DNA of 9,348 nucleotides from an uncultured Oscillospiraceae bacterium. Lineage in GTDB: Bacteria; Bacillota; Clostridia; Oscillospirales; Acutalibacteraceae. Positions 1 through 5,270 of this stretch are shown piece by piece. A program made the translations under genes and the position numbers. Positions within the stretch are counted from its first letter, which is position 1. Each line of letters starts with the position of its first letter. The stretch spans positions 1 to 9,348 of the forward strand of contig URNF01000084.1 of assembly GCA_900549155.1 (NCBI GenBank), read 5' to 3'. A model generated the notes under the pieces. That model did not search any database and was not told the origin of the DNA. It was given only the letters and a program-made list of their open reading frames with translations.

Positions 1-57
1 GAAGGTATCGACTTGTGGTACGCCACAAATCCGACGGCACCGTGGCGGTCTTGGCAT
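1..57 (-). CDS. DUF134/UPF0251 family protein, N-terminal fragment (runs off window)
   Basis: Only the first 19 codons are in the window. The minus strand reads MPRPPRCRRICGVPQVDTF. The start MPRP-x-x-CRR-[IV]-C is, from memory, the characteristic N-terminus of DUF134 (UPF0251), a family of small proteins with a sigma-70 region-4-like helix-turn-helix, generally taken to be DNA-binding and of poorly known function. The start at 57 is preferred over the in-frame ATG at 63 because the ribosome binding site AAAGGAGG (65-72) lies 7 nt from it but only 1 nt from the other. A near-consensus promoter and a palindrome sit directly upstream. The HTH itself lies outside the window, so the family call rests on a short motif plus well-formed expression signals. 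Confidence 0.68.
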   Translation of the reverse strand, partial: MPRPPRCRRICGVPQVDTF

Positions 58-76
58 GGGCATGCCTCCTTTGTTT

Positions 77-90
77 TCGGTATATACCGA
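77..90. promoter_or_regulatory. 14-bp perfect palindrome at the DUF134 transcription start (candidate operator)
   Basis: TCGGTATATACCGA is its own reverse complement over 14 bp. It touches the downstream edge of the -10 box and is centred on the predicted +1 site (83/84), where a bound repressor would block the promoter. An HTH protein encoded immediately downstream makes autoregulation a reasonable hypothesis. The identity of the binding protein is not visible in the sequence. Confidence 0.5.
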
Positions 91-118
91 TTATATAGCA
101 AGAAGAAGGCAAATTCAA
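90..118 (-). promoter_or_regulatory. Sigma-A promoter of the DUF134 gene
   Basis: Reading leftward, the -35 box is TTGAAT (113-118), the spacer is exactly 17 bp (96-112) and the -10 box is a perfect TATAAT (90-95). The expected start of transcription is about position 83, giving a leader of roughly 25 nt that contains the AAAGGAGG ribosome binding site at 65-72. The IS30 remnant lies just upstream of this promoter and does not interrupt it. Confidence 0.8.
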
Positions 119-160
119 GTAGGATTATAAAAATGAGTAACTATGTTTTTTGGGTCGATT

Positions 161-233
161 GTAAAATGAAGTTGGACACCTAAGAAAAAATCCATAGTGA
201 TTTTCCCCACATGGTAGAATGAAGTTTGCACAC
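161..233 (+). repeat. Two near-identical direct repeats in the IS left end
   Basis: GTAAAATGAAGTTGGACAC (161-179) recurs as GTAGAATGAAGTTTGCACAC (214-233), differing at a few positions, with starts 53 bp apart. The outer copy is the presumed terminal repeat; the inner copy could be a second transposase binding site or the relic of an inner, older end. The inner copy also contains TAGAAT (215-220), a possible -10 box for the transposase. Confidence 0.5.
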
Positions 234-265
234 AACATCTTCCAAGGGAGGGCAATCACTATGGA
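191..265 (+). promoter_or_regulatory. Long-range hairpin covering the transposase ribosome binding site and start codon
   Basis: TCCATAGTGATT (191-202) is a perfect 12-base inverted repeat of AATCACTATGGA (254-265). The right arm contains the transposase ATG (261-263), and the imperfect extension of the stem pairs CC bases near 205-208 with the GGGAGG ribosome binding site just before it. Any RNA starting outside the element carries both arms and should hide the start. RNA starting from a promoter between the arms (TAGAAT at 215-220 would start near 227; its -35 is poor) lacks the left arm. This is the known way several insertion sequences, for example IS10 and IS200, block transposase expression from outside transcripts; its use here is inferred. 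Confidence 0.6.
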
Positions 266-945
266 CTGCCAAGATTATATCACAGAATCGGCAGAACGCA
301 AGAAGGGACAGCACTTACAGCGAGAGGAACGAGGAGCGATCCGGCATCTCTAGAACGCAGGCTACACGAACAGAGCCATTGCCGGAGCGATCGGATGTTC
401 ACCAACCACCGTTGGAAACGAGTTAAAGCGCGGCACACCGCCCCCGAAAGAGCGGCAAGGGCAGGAAGCCCGGATACTCGGCAAGGCGCGGAGAAGCGGT
501 CTACAAGGCTAACAGAAAGCGTTCCCGGAAACCACACCGGATCTGTCACTGCACTCGCTTCATTCGCTGGATAATGGAACAGGTCAAAGAACACAAGTGG
601 TCGTTTTATGCCTGCGTCGGCTATGCTCGTCTGCACGGGCTGTTTTCAGCAGAGAAGATGGTCTGCACCCACACGCTTTACAATGAGGTCTGGGCAGGCA
701 GCCTGGACTTGTCTGTGACAGAACTGCCCGAAGCCATGAAACGCAAGCAGCACAAGGACTCCAAGCCCCGTGAACACAAGAAGAGCTTCGGCACAGACAT
801 TTCTCAGAGACCTGAGATCGCGGCTCTGCGCATCGAGGAAGGTCATTGGGAAGGTGACACCGTGGTCGGCAAGAGGGCTGGCAAAGGGGCTGTTGTCCTC
901 TCCCTGTTGGAGAAAAAAACGGAGAACTATATTGTTATTGTAAAT
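261..945 (+). pseudogene. IS30-family transposase, disrupted
   Basis: Translation begins at ATG 261 behind GGGAGG. The frame reads an IS30-like N-terminal HTH region split by an amber TAG at 351-353 (one substitution from a Leu or Lys codon), then NAGYTNRAIAGAIGCSPTTV and LKRGTPP. At the C run 441-445 one extra base shifts the frame. Dropping one C restores RKSGKGRKPGYSARRGEAV in the frame that stays open to 1035. The catalytic region starts with GHWEGDTVVGK, whose Asp (codon 856-858) is the first residue of the DDE triad. Similarity ends near 945, so the second Asp and the Glu (the VDNGSEF and ERHNG regions of intact relatives) are missing. Three independent lesions make this a clear pseudogene. 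The tail to the stop at 1035 is read from flanking DNA. Confidence 0.88.
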
Positions 946-952
946 TTGGGTA

Positions 953-990
953 AACAAAAAAGGCGTATGGTTTTATCTTCCATACGCCTT
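953..990 (-). terminator. Intrinsic terminator, leftward, probably for the tRNA-fMet transcript
   Basis: AAGGCGTATGG (960-970) and CCATACGCCTT (980-990) form a perfect 11-bp stem with a 9-nt loop. In the leftward direction the stem is followed at once by a T-rich run (TTTTTTGTTTA in the minus strand). The only recognisable minus-strand gene upstream is the tRNA ending at 1151. In the rightward direction the stem has no good U-tract. Confidence 0.7.
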
Positions 991-1089
991 TCGGTGAAAT
1001 ATTCGGTTTTGTCGGTTCAAGTCTTGTCAGAATAGGCTTTTTGCCGTTTGGCATCTATAAAACCCTTGCTGAAAAACTTTCCCTGAAAA

Positions 1090-1138
1090 TGCCGAAAAGC
1101 CTTGAAAAATCAAGGCTTTTCAGTGGGGCATCTTTTTT
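1090..1138 (+). terminator. Hairpin terminator between the IS remnant and tRNA, rightward and possibly bidirectional
   Basis: AAAAGCCTTG (1095-1104) pairs with CAAGGCTTTT (1111-1120) around a 6-nt loop. An outer TGCC (1090-1093) can pair with GGCA (1127-1130) across an asymmetric internal loop. The rightward strand follows with T6 (1133-1138), so it should stop transcription coming from the IS side before it runs antisense into the tRNA. Leftward, the stem is followed by a weaker T run and could trim or end the tRNA transcript 20-60 nt past its 3' end. Confidence 0.6.
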
Positions 1139-1150
1139 GTTCCCCTTTTA

Positions 1151-1225
<75 letters not shown>

Positions 1226-1230
1226 ATATG

Positions 1231-1251
1231 AGCACTGTGTTTCTCAGTGCT
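1231..1251 (-). other. Hairpin in the 5' leader of the tRNA-fMet precursor
   Basis: AGCACTG and CAGTGCT form a 7-bp perfect stem around a 7-nt loop in the roughly 25-nt leader between the promoter and the mature tRNA 5' end. It lies five bases from the RNase P cut site and could protect the precursor or affect processing. That role is inferred; the structure itself is plain in the sequence. Confidence 0.55.
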
Positions 1252-1256
1252 TAAAT

Positions 1257-1285
1257 AGTATACCGCATATCCGAGAAAAAAGCAA
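1257..1285 (-). promoter_or_regulatory. Sigma-A promoter of tRNA-fMet
   Basis: The -35 box TTGCTT (1280-1285) and -10 box TATACT (1257-1262) are separated by exactly 17 bp. The expected transcription start is near 1250, at the base of the leader hairpin. The -35 box is part of the descending arm of the upstream ABC-F terminator. Confidence 0.85.
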
Positions 1286-1303
1286 GTCTTTTTTTGCTTT
1301 TTT
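1276..1303 (-). terminator. Weak terminator of the ABC-F gene, overlapping its stop codon
   Basis: In the minus strand AAAAAAGCAA and TTGCTTTTTT form a 10-bp, A/T-dominated stem with an 8-nt loop, ending in T6. The stem begins within the ABC-F stop codon (1302-1304) and ends inside the tRNA -35 box. With only two G-C pairs it may be leaky, so some tRNA may come from ABC-F read-through. Confidence 0.55.
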
Positions 1304-3203
1304 ATGAAAAAGTCTCAAGGCTGTCCTGCAGATCGCTCCAAAGCTGCATTTTTTCATCCAACTGCGCCGTGACATCGTCTAGGCGCTGCGTCACCGCCGA
1401 CAGCTGCTCATAGTCCGCCATGATCTCCTCGGACTCCAGCTGCCTATGCAGTTCGGCACTCTCCGCTTCCAGCGCGGCGATCGCTTCCTCTGCACGGGTG
1501 ATCTGTGTGCAGAGCTTGCGGTGCGCGGATGCAGCTTCCTTTTTCTGCTTATAGTCATTCTGCTTTTGCGGCTGCACTTTTACGGTCTGTTCCGTCGGGA
1601 CGGCATACTGCGCCGTGTAGGCATCGTAATTGCCGTTCACCGCCTCACAGCCCGTCGGCGTCAGCCGCAGCACGCGGTCGGCAAGACGGTTGATGAAATA
1701 GCGGTCATGGGAAACAATGAGCGCCGTGCCGCTGTAGCCGAGCAGCGCTTCTTCGAGCGCCTCTCTGGATGCGATATCCAAATGGTTTGTCGGCTCGTCC
1801 AAAAGCAGCAGATTGTGCTGTGCCAGCATCAGCTTCAAAAGCAACAGGCGCGCCTTTTCCCCGCCGCTCAGCATGGAGACCGGCTTGAAAACATCCTCGC
1901 CGCGAAACAAAAACGCCGCCATGGCACAGCGTAACGCCGTTCCCGTCATTTGCGGATAGGCGTCGGACAGCTCTTCAAGCGCCGTTTTGCGGGAGTCGAG
2001 CGTGTCCTGCACCTGATCGTAATAACCGACCGTGACCTTTGCCCCGAGACGGAAATAGCCCGCCGTCGGCGTGAGCTTTTCGTTGAGAATTTTCAGAAGC
2101 GTCGTCTTTCCGCAGCCGTTCGGACCGAGCAAAAAGACCTTTTCGCCGCGCTGCAGATGAAAACCGACATTTTTGAAAAGCGGCTTTCCGTCAAATCCCA
2201 TGGCAAGCTCGCCGACGGTCAGCACCTCGTTGCCGCCCACCTCGGCGGCGGAAAAGGAAAAATGCACCGTGTCCCTTTCCTTTTCCGGCACCACCAGTTC
2301 GTCGCGCAGGCGGTCGACCGCTTTCTGCTTGCTTTCCGCCGTGCGGATGCTTTTTTCGCGGTTCCACTGCTTGAGCAGCGTAATATTCTTTTCGATGCGC
2401 TCAATTTCCCGCATTGCCGTTTCGTAATGCTTCTCTTCCGTCTCTTTCGCCTTTTCCCGTTTTTCCCTGTGCACGGAATAGTTTCCGTCCGAGACATACA
2501 AATGCCCGCCGGACAGCTCCATGGTGCGTGTGGTAACGCGATCGAGAAAATAGCGGTCATGCGAAATGATGATGGCAGCCCCGTTGTAGCCGCGCAGGAA
2601 TTCCTCCAACCACTCCACCGATGCAATGTCCAAATGGTTTGTCGGCTCGTCCAAAAGCAGCAAATTGACATCGGACAGCAACAGCTTCGCCATTGCCGCC
2701 TTGGAGCGCTGACCGCCGCTGAGCGAGAAGACCGTCTGCGAAAACGCCGCTTCGGAAAACCCGAGACCGATGAGTGTTGCGCGCACACGGCTTTTATAGT
2801 ACAATCCGCCCATGCGCTCAAAGGCTTCCCGCAAGGTCTGCTGCTTTGCCAGCAGCGCGTCATCGGTTTCGCCGCCCGCAAGACGGGCATTGACCGCAGT
2901 CAGCTGCGCCTCTGTCTCCATCACCGCCGCAAACACGCTTTCGACTTCATCCCACAGTGTCCGTTCGCCGACGCGGCAAGTGTGTTGTTCCATATAGCCG
3001 ATGCGCAGCTCCTTTGCGCGGACGATCTCGCCGCCGTCGGCGCTCTCCTCGCCCACCAGCATACGAAACAACGTCGTTTTGCCGCAGCCGTTCTCGCCGA
3101 TGAAGCCGATCCTGTCCGTCTCGCCCAACGAAAAGGTCAGGTCGGAAAAAAGCTGTCGTTCACCGTAATATTTTGAAAGTCCCTTTGCCGATAAAATGGT
3201 CAT
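1302..3203 (-). CDS. ABC-F family ATPase (translation factor type)
   Basis: This is a 633-residue soluble protein with two ABC ATPase domains and no membrane segment, as in the ABC-F family, whose studied members bind the ribosomal E site and act on stalled or initiating ribosomes. Domain 1 has Walker A GENGCGKTT (36-44), signature LSGGQ (161-165) and Walker B LLLLDEPTNHLD (181-192). A charged helical linker (about 240-305) is the tRNA-interaction region. Domain 2 has GPNGCGKTT (360-368), LSGGE (445-449) and LLLLDEPTNHLD (465-476). A coiled-coil tail occupies about 545-630. The start at 3203 is chosen because AGGAG (3211-3215) lies 7 nt away; ATG 3209 is too close, and an upstream extension to 3329 would run through the promoter and the neighbour's terminator. 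The leader is only about 25 nt, leaving no room for the attenuator typical of inducible antibiotic-resistance ABC-F genes, so a housekeeping role is more likely. Overall it looks YdiF/Uup-like, but the subfamily is not certain. Confidence 0.93.
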   Translation of the reverse strand: MTILSAKGLSKYYGERQLFSDLTFSLGETDRIGFIGENGCGKTTLFRMLVGEESADGGEIVRAKELRIGYMEQHTCRVGERTLWDEVESVFAAVMETEAQLTAVNARLAGGETDDALLAKQQTLREAFERMGGLYYKSRVRATLIGLGFSEAAFSQTVFSLSGGQRSKAAMAKLLLSDVNLLLLDEPTNHLDIASVEWLEEFLRGYNGAAIIISHDRYFLDRVTTRTMELSGGHLYVSDGNYSVHREKREKAKETEEKHYETAMREIERIEKNITLLKQWNREKSIRTAESKQKAVDRLRDELVVPEKERDTVHFSFSAAEVGGNEVLTVGELAMGFDGKPLFKNVGFHLQRGEKVFLLGPNGCGKTTLLKILNEKLTPTAGYFRLGAKVTVGYYDQVQDTLDSRKTALEELSDAYPQMTGTALRCAMAAFLFRGEDVFKPVSMLSGGEKARLLLLKLMLAQHNLLLLDEPTNHLDIASREALEEALLGYSGTALIVSHDRYFINRLADRVLRLTPTGCEAVNGNYDAYTAQYAVPTEQTVKVQPQKQNDYKQKKEAASAHRKLCTQITRAEEAIAALEAESAELHRQLESEEIMADYEQLSAVTQRLDDVTAQLDEKMQLWSDLQDSLETFS

Positions 3204-3234
3204 TGCCATACTCCTGTTTTTTGATATCCCCGTC

Positions 3235-3263
3235 AGTGTAGCACAAAACGGGGAAATATGCAA
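3235..3263 (-). promoter_or_regulatory. Sigma-A promoter of the ABC-F gene
   Basis: TTGCAT (3258-3263) and TACACT (3235-3240) are separated by 17 bp. The promoter lies between the terminator of the upstream operon (3270-3299) and the ABC-F start at 3203, so the ABC-F gene is its own transcription unit. Confidence 0.75.
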
Positions 3264-3269
3264 CCGCGA

Positions 3270-3299
3270 AAAAAGGTCCCCCCGAAAGGAGACCTTTTT
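3270..3299 (-). terminator. Terminator of the sensor/aldo-keto reductase operon
   Basis: In the minus strand AAAAAGGTC pairs with GACCTTTTT, with additional G-C pairs and one mismatch toward a short loop. The T run continues one base beyond the stem (position 3269). It begins two bases after the aldo/keto reductase stop codon (3301-3303). Confidence 0.8.
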
Positions 3300-3300
3300 C

Positions 3301-4290
3301 TCAAACAGATGCGGCGTCGATGGCGGCAAGCTCCTCGGCGGAAAACTGTGTGTTGTTCACAGCGGCAATGTTGTCGAGGATCTGCTCCGGTCGTGAAGCG
3401 CCGATCAACACCGAGGTCACGATCCCGTCGCGCAGGATCCAGGAAAGTGCCATTTCCGCCAGCGACTGTCCTCTGGCGGCAGCGATGTCGGCAAGCGCGC
3501 GGATCTGCTCCAGCCGCTTCGGCGTCAACGCCGATTCCTGCAAAAATCTGCCGTCCTTGCGGATGCGGCTGTCCTCGGGAATACCGTGCAGATAGCGGTC
3601 GGTGAGCATGCCCTGTGCCAGCGGGCTGAAGCAGATGATGCCCTTTTGCAGCCGTGCCGCCGTTTCCTTCAGTCCGTTATGCTCAACGGTGCGGTCAAAA
3701 ATGGAATAGCGATTCTGGTTGATAACAAACGGGCAGTGCAGCTCATTAAGAATGCGGCACGCCTTTTCAAGCTGTTCGCCGTTATAATTGGAAAGCCCCA
3801 CATACAGCGCCTTGCCGCTTGTCACCGCCTGTGCAAGCGCCCCCATCGTTTCTTCAAGGGGCGTTTCGGGGTCGGGACGATGGTGATAGAAGATGTCCAC
3901 ATAGGAAAGTCCCATGCGGCGCAGGCTGGCATCCAGGCTTGCCAGCAGATATTTGCGGCTGCCCCAATCCCCATACGGGCCGTCCCACATGGTATAGCCC
4001 GCCTTTGTGCTGATAATGAGCTCGTCGCGGTGCGGCAGGAAATCGTCGCGCAACAGCTTGCCGAAGTTTTCCTCGGCACTGCCCGGTGCGGGACCGTAGT
4101 TGTTTGCAAGATCAAAATGCGTGATACCGTTGTCAAATGCGGTGCGGCACAGTGCTTGCATGGTCGCATACGGCGTGGTATCGCCGAAATTGTGCCACAG
4201 ACCCAGCGACACCGCCGGCAGCTTCAGGCCGCTTTTTCCGCAGCGATGGTACGGCATGGCGGCATATCGATTTTCTGCGGGTGTATACAT
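3301..4290 (-). CDS. Aldo/keto reductase, YghZ-like (L-glyceraldehyde 3-phosphate reductase type, AKR14)
   Basis: This 329-residue NAD(P)H-dependent TIM-barrel oxidoreductase closely resembles Escherichia coli YghZ (Gpr), which reduces L-glyceraldehyde 3-phosphate and methylglyoxal-type carbonyls. The shared stretches include YRYCGKSGL-like YHRCGKSGL, SLGLWHNFG, THFDLANNYGP-PGSAEENFG, IISTKAGY, GSRKYLLASLD, VDIFYxHR and TSVLIGASRPEQ. The catalytic tetrad is Asp60, Tyr65, Lys96 and His137 (second His of YHHR, by alignment with YSHR). The start at 4290 (MYTPAENRY) is preferred to ATG 4299 because AGAAAGG lies about 9 nt from it but 1 nt from the other. That binding site overlaps the stop codon of the upstream sugar-binding protein gene, so translation is probably coupled. 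It is the last gene of the operon. The true substrate is unknown; it may be an aldose or a sugar-derived aldehyde linked to the sugar sensed upstream. Confidence 0.9.
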   Translation of the reverse strand: MYTPAENRYAAMPYHRCGKSGLKLPAVSLGLWHNFGDTTPYATMQALCRTAFDNGITHFDLANNYGPAPGSAEENFGKLLRDDFLPHRDELIISTKAGYTMWDGPYGDWGSRKYLLASLDASLRRMGLSYVDIFYHHRPDPETPLEETMGALAQAVTSGKALYVGLSNYNGEQLEKACRILNELHCPFVINQNRYSIFDRTVEHNGLKETAARLQKGIICFSPLAQGMLTDRYLHGIPEDSRIRKDGRFLQESALTPKRLEQIRALADIAAARGQSLAEMALSWILRDGIVTSVLIGASRPEQILDNIAAVNNTQFSAEELAAIDAASV

Positions 4291-4304
4291 ATTGACCATC
4301 CTTT

Positions 4305-5270
4305 CTAATTATCAAATCGAAAGAGAATTCTCTGTATATTGTCGTCAAACATATTGTCCCGTGTGACCGTTGTCACATCTGTGTTCTGCACCTTTTCCGC
4401 AAGCGTTTCTCCGCGCAGCAGGCAGGCGGCATTCTGCACGCCGAGATAGCCGATCGCAAAGGGGTTTTGGACAATGAGCGCATCCATCTCCCCCGTTTCC
4501 AGCAGCTCCACGGACTGCACGTTGGTGTCAAAGCCGATGCCGCAGACCGTGTCTGCCGCATCGCGCTTCTCAATGGCATTGCCGACGCCCAGCGTCATCC
4601 ATTCGTTGAAGCCCACCAGCACATTGATCTGCGGATATTTCTCCAGCAGGGACAGCGCCGCTATCGTTGCGTTATCGGTGTGGTTCTCCGCTGTCACAGC
4701 GGCGACCACACGGGCACGCGGCACGCTGTCCACATATTCCCGAAAGCCTTCCTCGCGTTTTTGACCGTTATCGGTGTCCGCCATATAGTTGACAATACCG
4801 ATGCAAACAGGCGTCGTGTCCGAAAAAAGCGAGATTGCCGCCCGTGCCGCCGCCTCACCGGCAGCGCGGTTATCCGTGCCGATAAAGCGGCTGACCATAT
4901 CCGAGCCGACATCGCTGTCGATCGTGACGACCTTCACGCCGCGGCGCACGGCATCCTCGACCGCATCGACACAACGCGTGTAGTCGATGGCGGACAGCAC
5001 GATCGCCTGCGCCCCGTCCGCTACCGCGCGGTTGATCATGGCGTTTTGCGTGATATAGTCCTCTTCATTTTCGGGACCCTCAAAGGTGACGGAAACATTG
5101 TATTCCGTCGCCGCTGCTTCCACGCCGTGCTGCACATTCTGCCAAAAATCCGAGTCCACCGCCTTGACGATAACGGCGATGTGCGGCTTTTCCGTCGCTT
5201 TCTTTCCGCAACCTCCCGCAAACAGCAACAGCGAAAGGCAGGAAAGCAGCGCCAGCACACGCTTATACAT
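4305..5270 (-). CDS. Sugar-binding lipoprotein (periplasmic-binding-protein type, Peripla_BP_4), probable sensor partner
   Basis: The 321-residue protein starts with a lipoprotein signal: MYKR, a hydrophobic stretch, then FAGGC with Cys21 as the lipidated residue. The mature part is of the ribose/galactose-binding type: IAVIVKAVDSDFWQNVQHGVEAAA near the start, then DGAQAIVLSAID, VVTIDSDV with IGTDNRAAGE, a central GQKREEGFRE, and GIGFDTN with VQNPFAIGYLGV toward the end. It should bind a monosaccharide or related compound outside the membrane. AAGGAGG lies 9 nt before the ATG, and the start overlaps the kinase stop by 8 nt. No permease or ATPase gene is in the same operon; it is tied to the kinase instead. 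Binding proteins partnered with LytS/YesM-type kinases (XylFII-LytS-YesN in Clostridium beijerinckii) are the known precedent. It could alternatively feed the neighbouring mgl-like transporter. Ligand unknown. Confidence 0.88.
   Translation of the reverse strand: MYKRVLALLSCLSLLLFAGGCGKKATEKPHIAVIVKAVDSDFWQNVQHGVEAAATEYNVSVTFEGPENEEDYITQNAMINRAVADGAQAIVLSAIDYTRCVDAVEDAVRRGVKVVTIDSDVGSDMVSRFIGTDNRAAGEAAARAAISLFSDTTPVCIGIVNYMADTDNGQKREEGFREYVDSVPRARVVAAVTAENHTDNATIAALSLLEKYPQINVLVGFNEWMTLGVGNAIEKRDAADTVCGIGFDTNVQSVELLETGEMDALIVQNPFAIGYLGVQNAACLLRGETLAEKVQNTDVTTVTRDNMFDDNIQRILFRFDN

Larger units (their letters stand above)
160..945 (+). mobile_element. IS30-family insertion sequence remnant, truncated at its right end
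   Basis: The element is recognised from its transposase (see the pseudogene entry). The left boundary is placed near 160, where the sequence TGTAAAATGAAGTTGGACACC resembles a terminal repeat. The right boundary is placed near 945, where IS30-like protein similarity stops after the residues ENYIVIV. I searched by eye downstream for the reverse complement of the left end (GGTGTCCAACTTCATTTTAC) and did not find it, so the right inverted repeat seems to be lost. With one end and no complete transposase the element should be immobile by itself. Both boundaries are approximate, and no target duplication can be identified. Confidence 0.75.

Noticed and set aside
13..28. Small hairpin TTGTGG-TACG-CCACAA
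   Set aside because: It lies within the DUF134 coding start, has no T-tract, and is short enough to be chance.
946..1035. Open frame continuing past the IS transposase to 1035
   Set aside because: Similarity to IS30 transposases stops near 945; the rest runs through a terminator hairpin and looks like chance read-through of flanking DNA.
1950..3176. 408-codon open frame on the plus strand
   Set aside because: It lies wholly antisense to the ABC-F gene, whose motifs are unmistakable, and its translation shows no family features.
3204..3329. N-terminal extension of the ABC-F protein up to an ATG at 3329
   Set aside because: The extension crosses the promoter at 3235-3263 and the upstream operon terminator at 3270-3299, and its sequence does not look like an ABC-F N-terminus. 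A good ribosome binding site fits the start at 3203.
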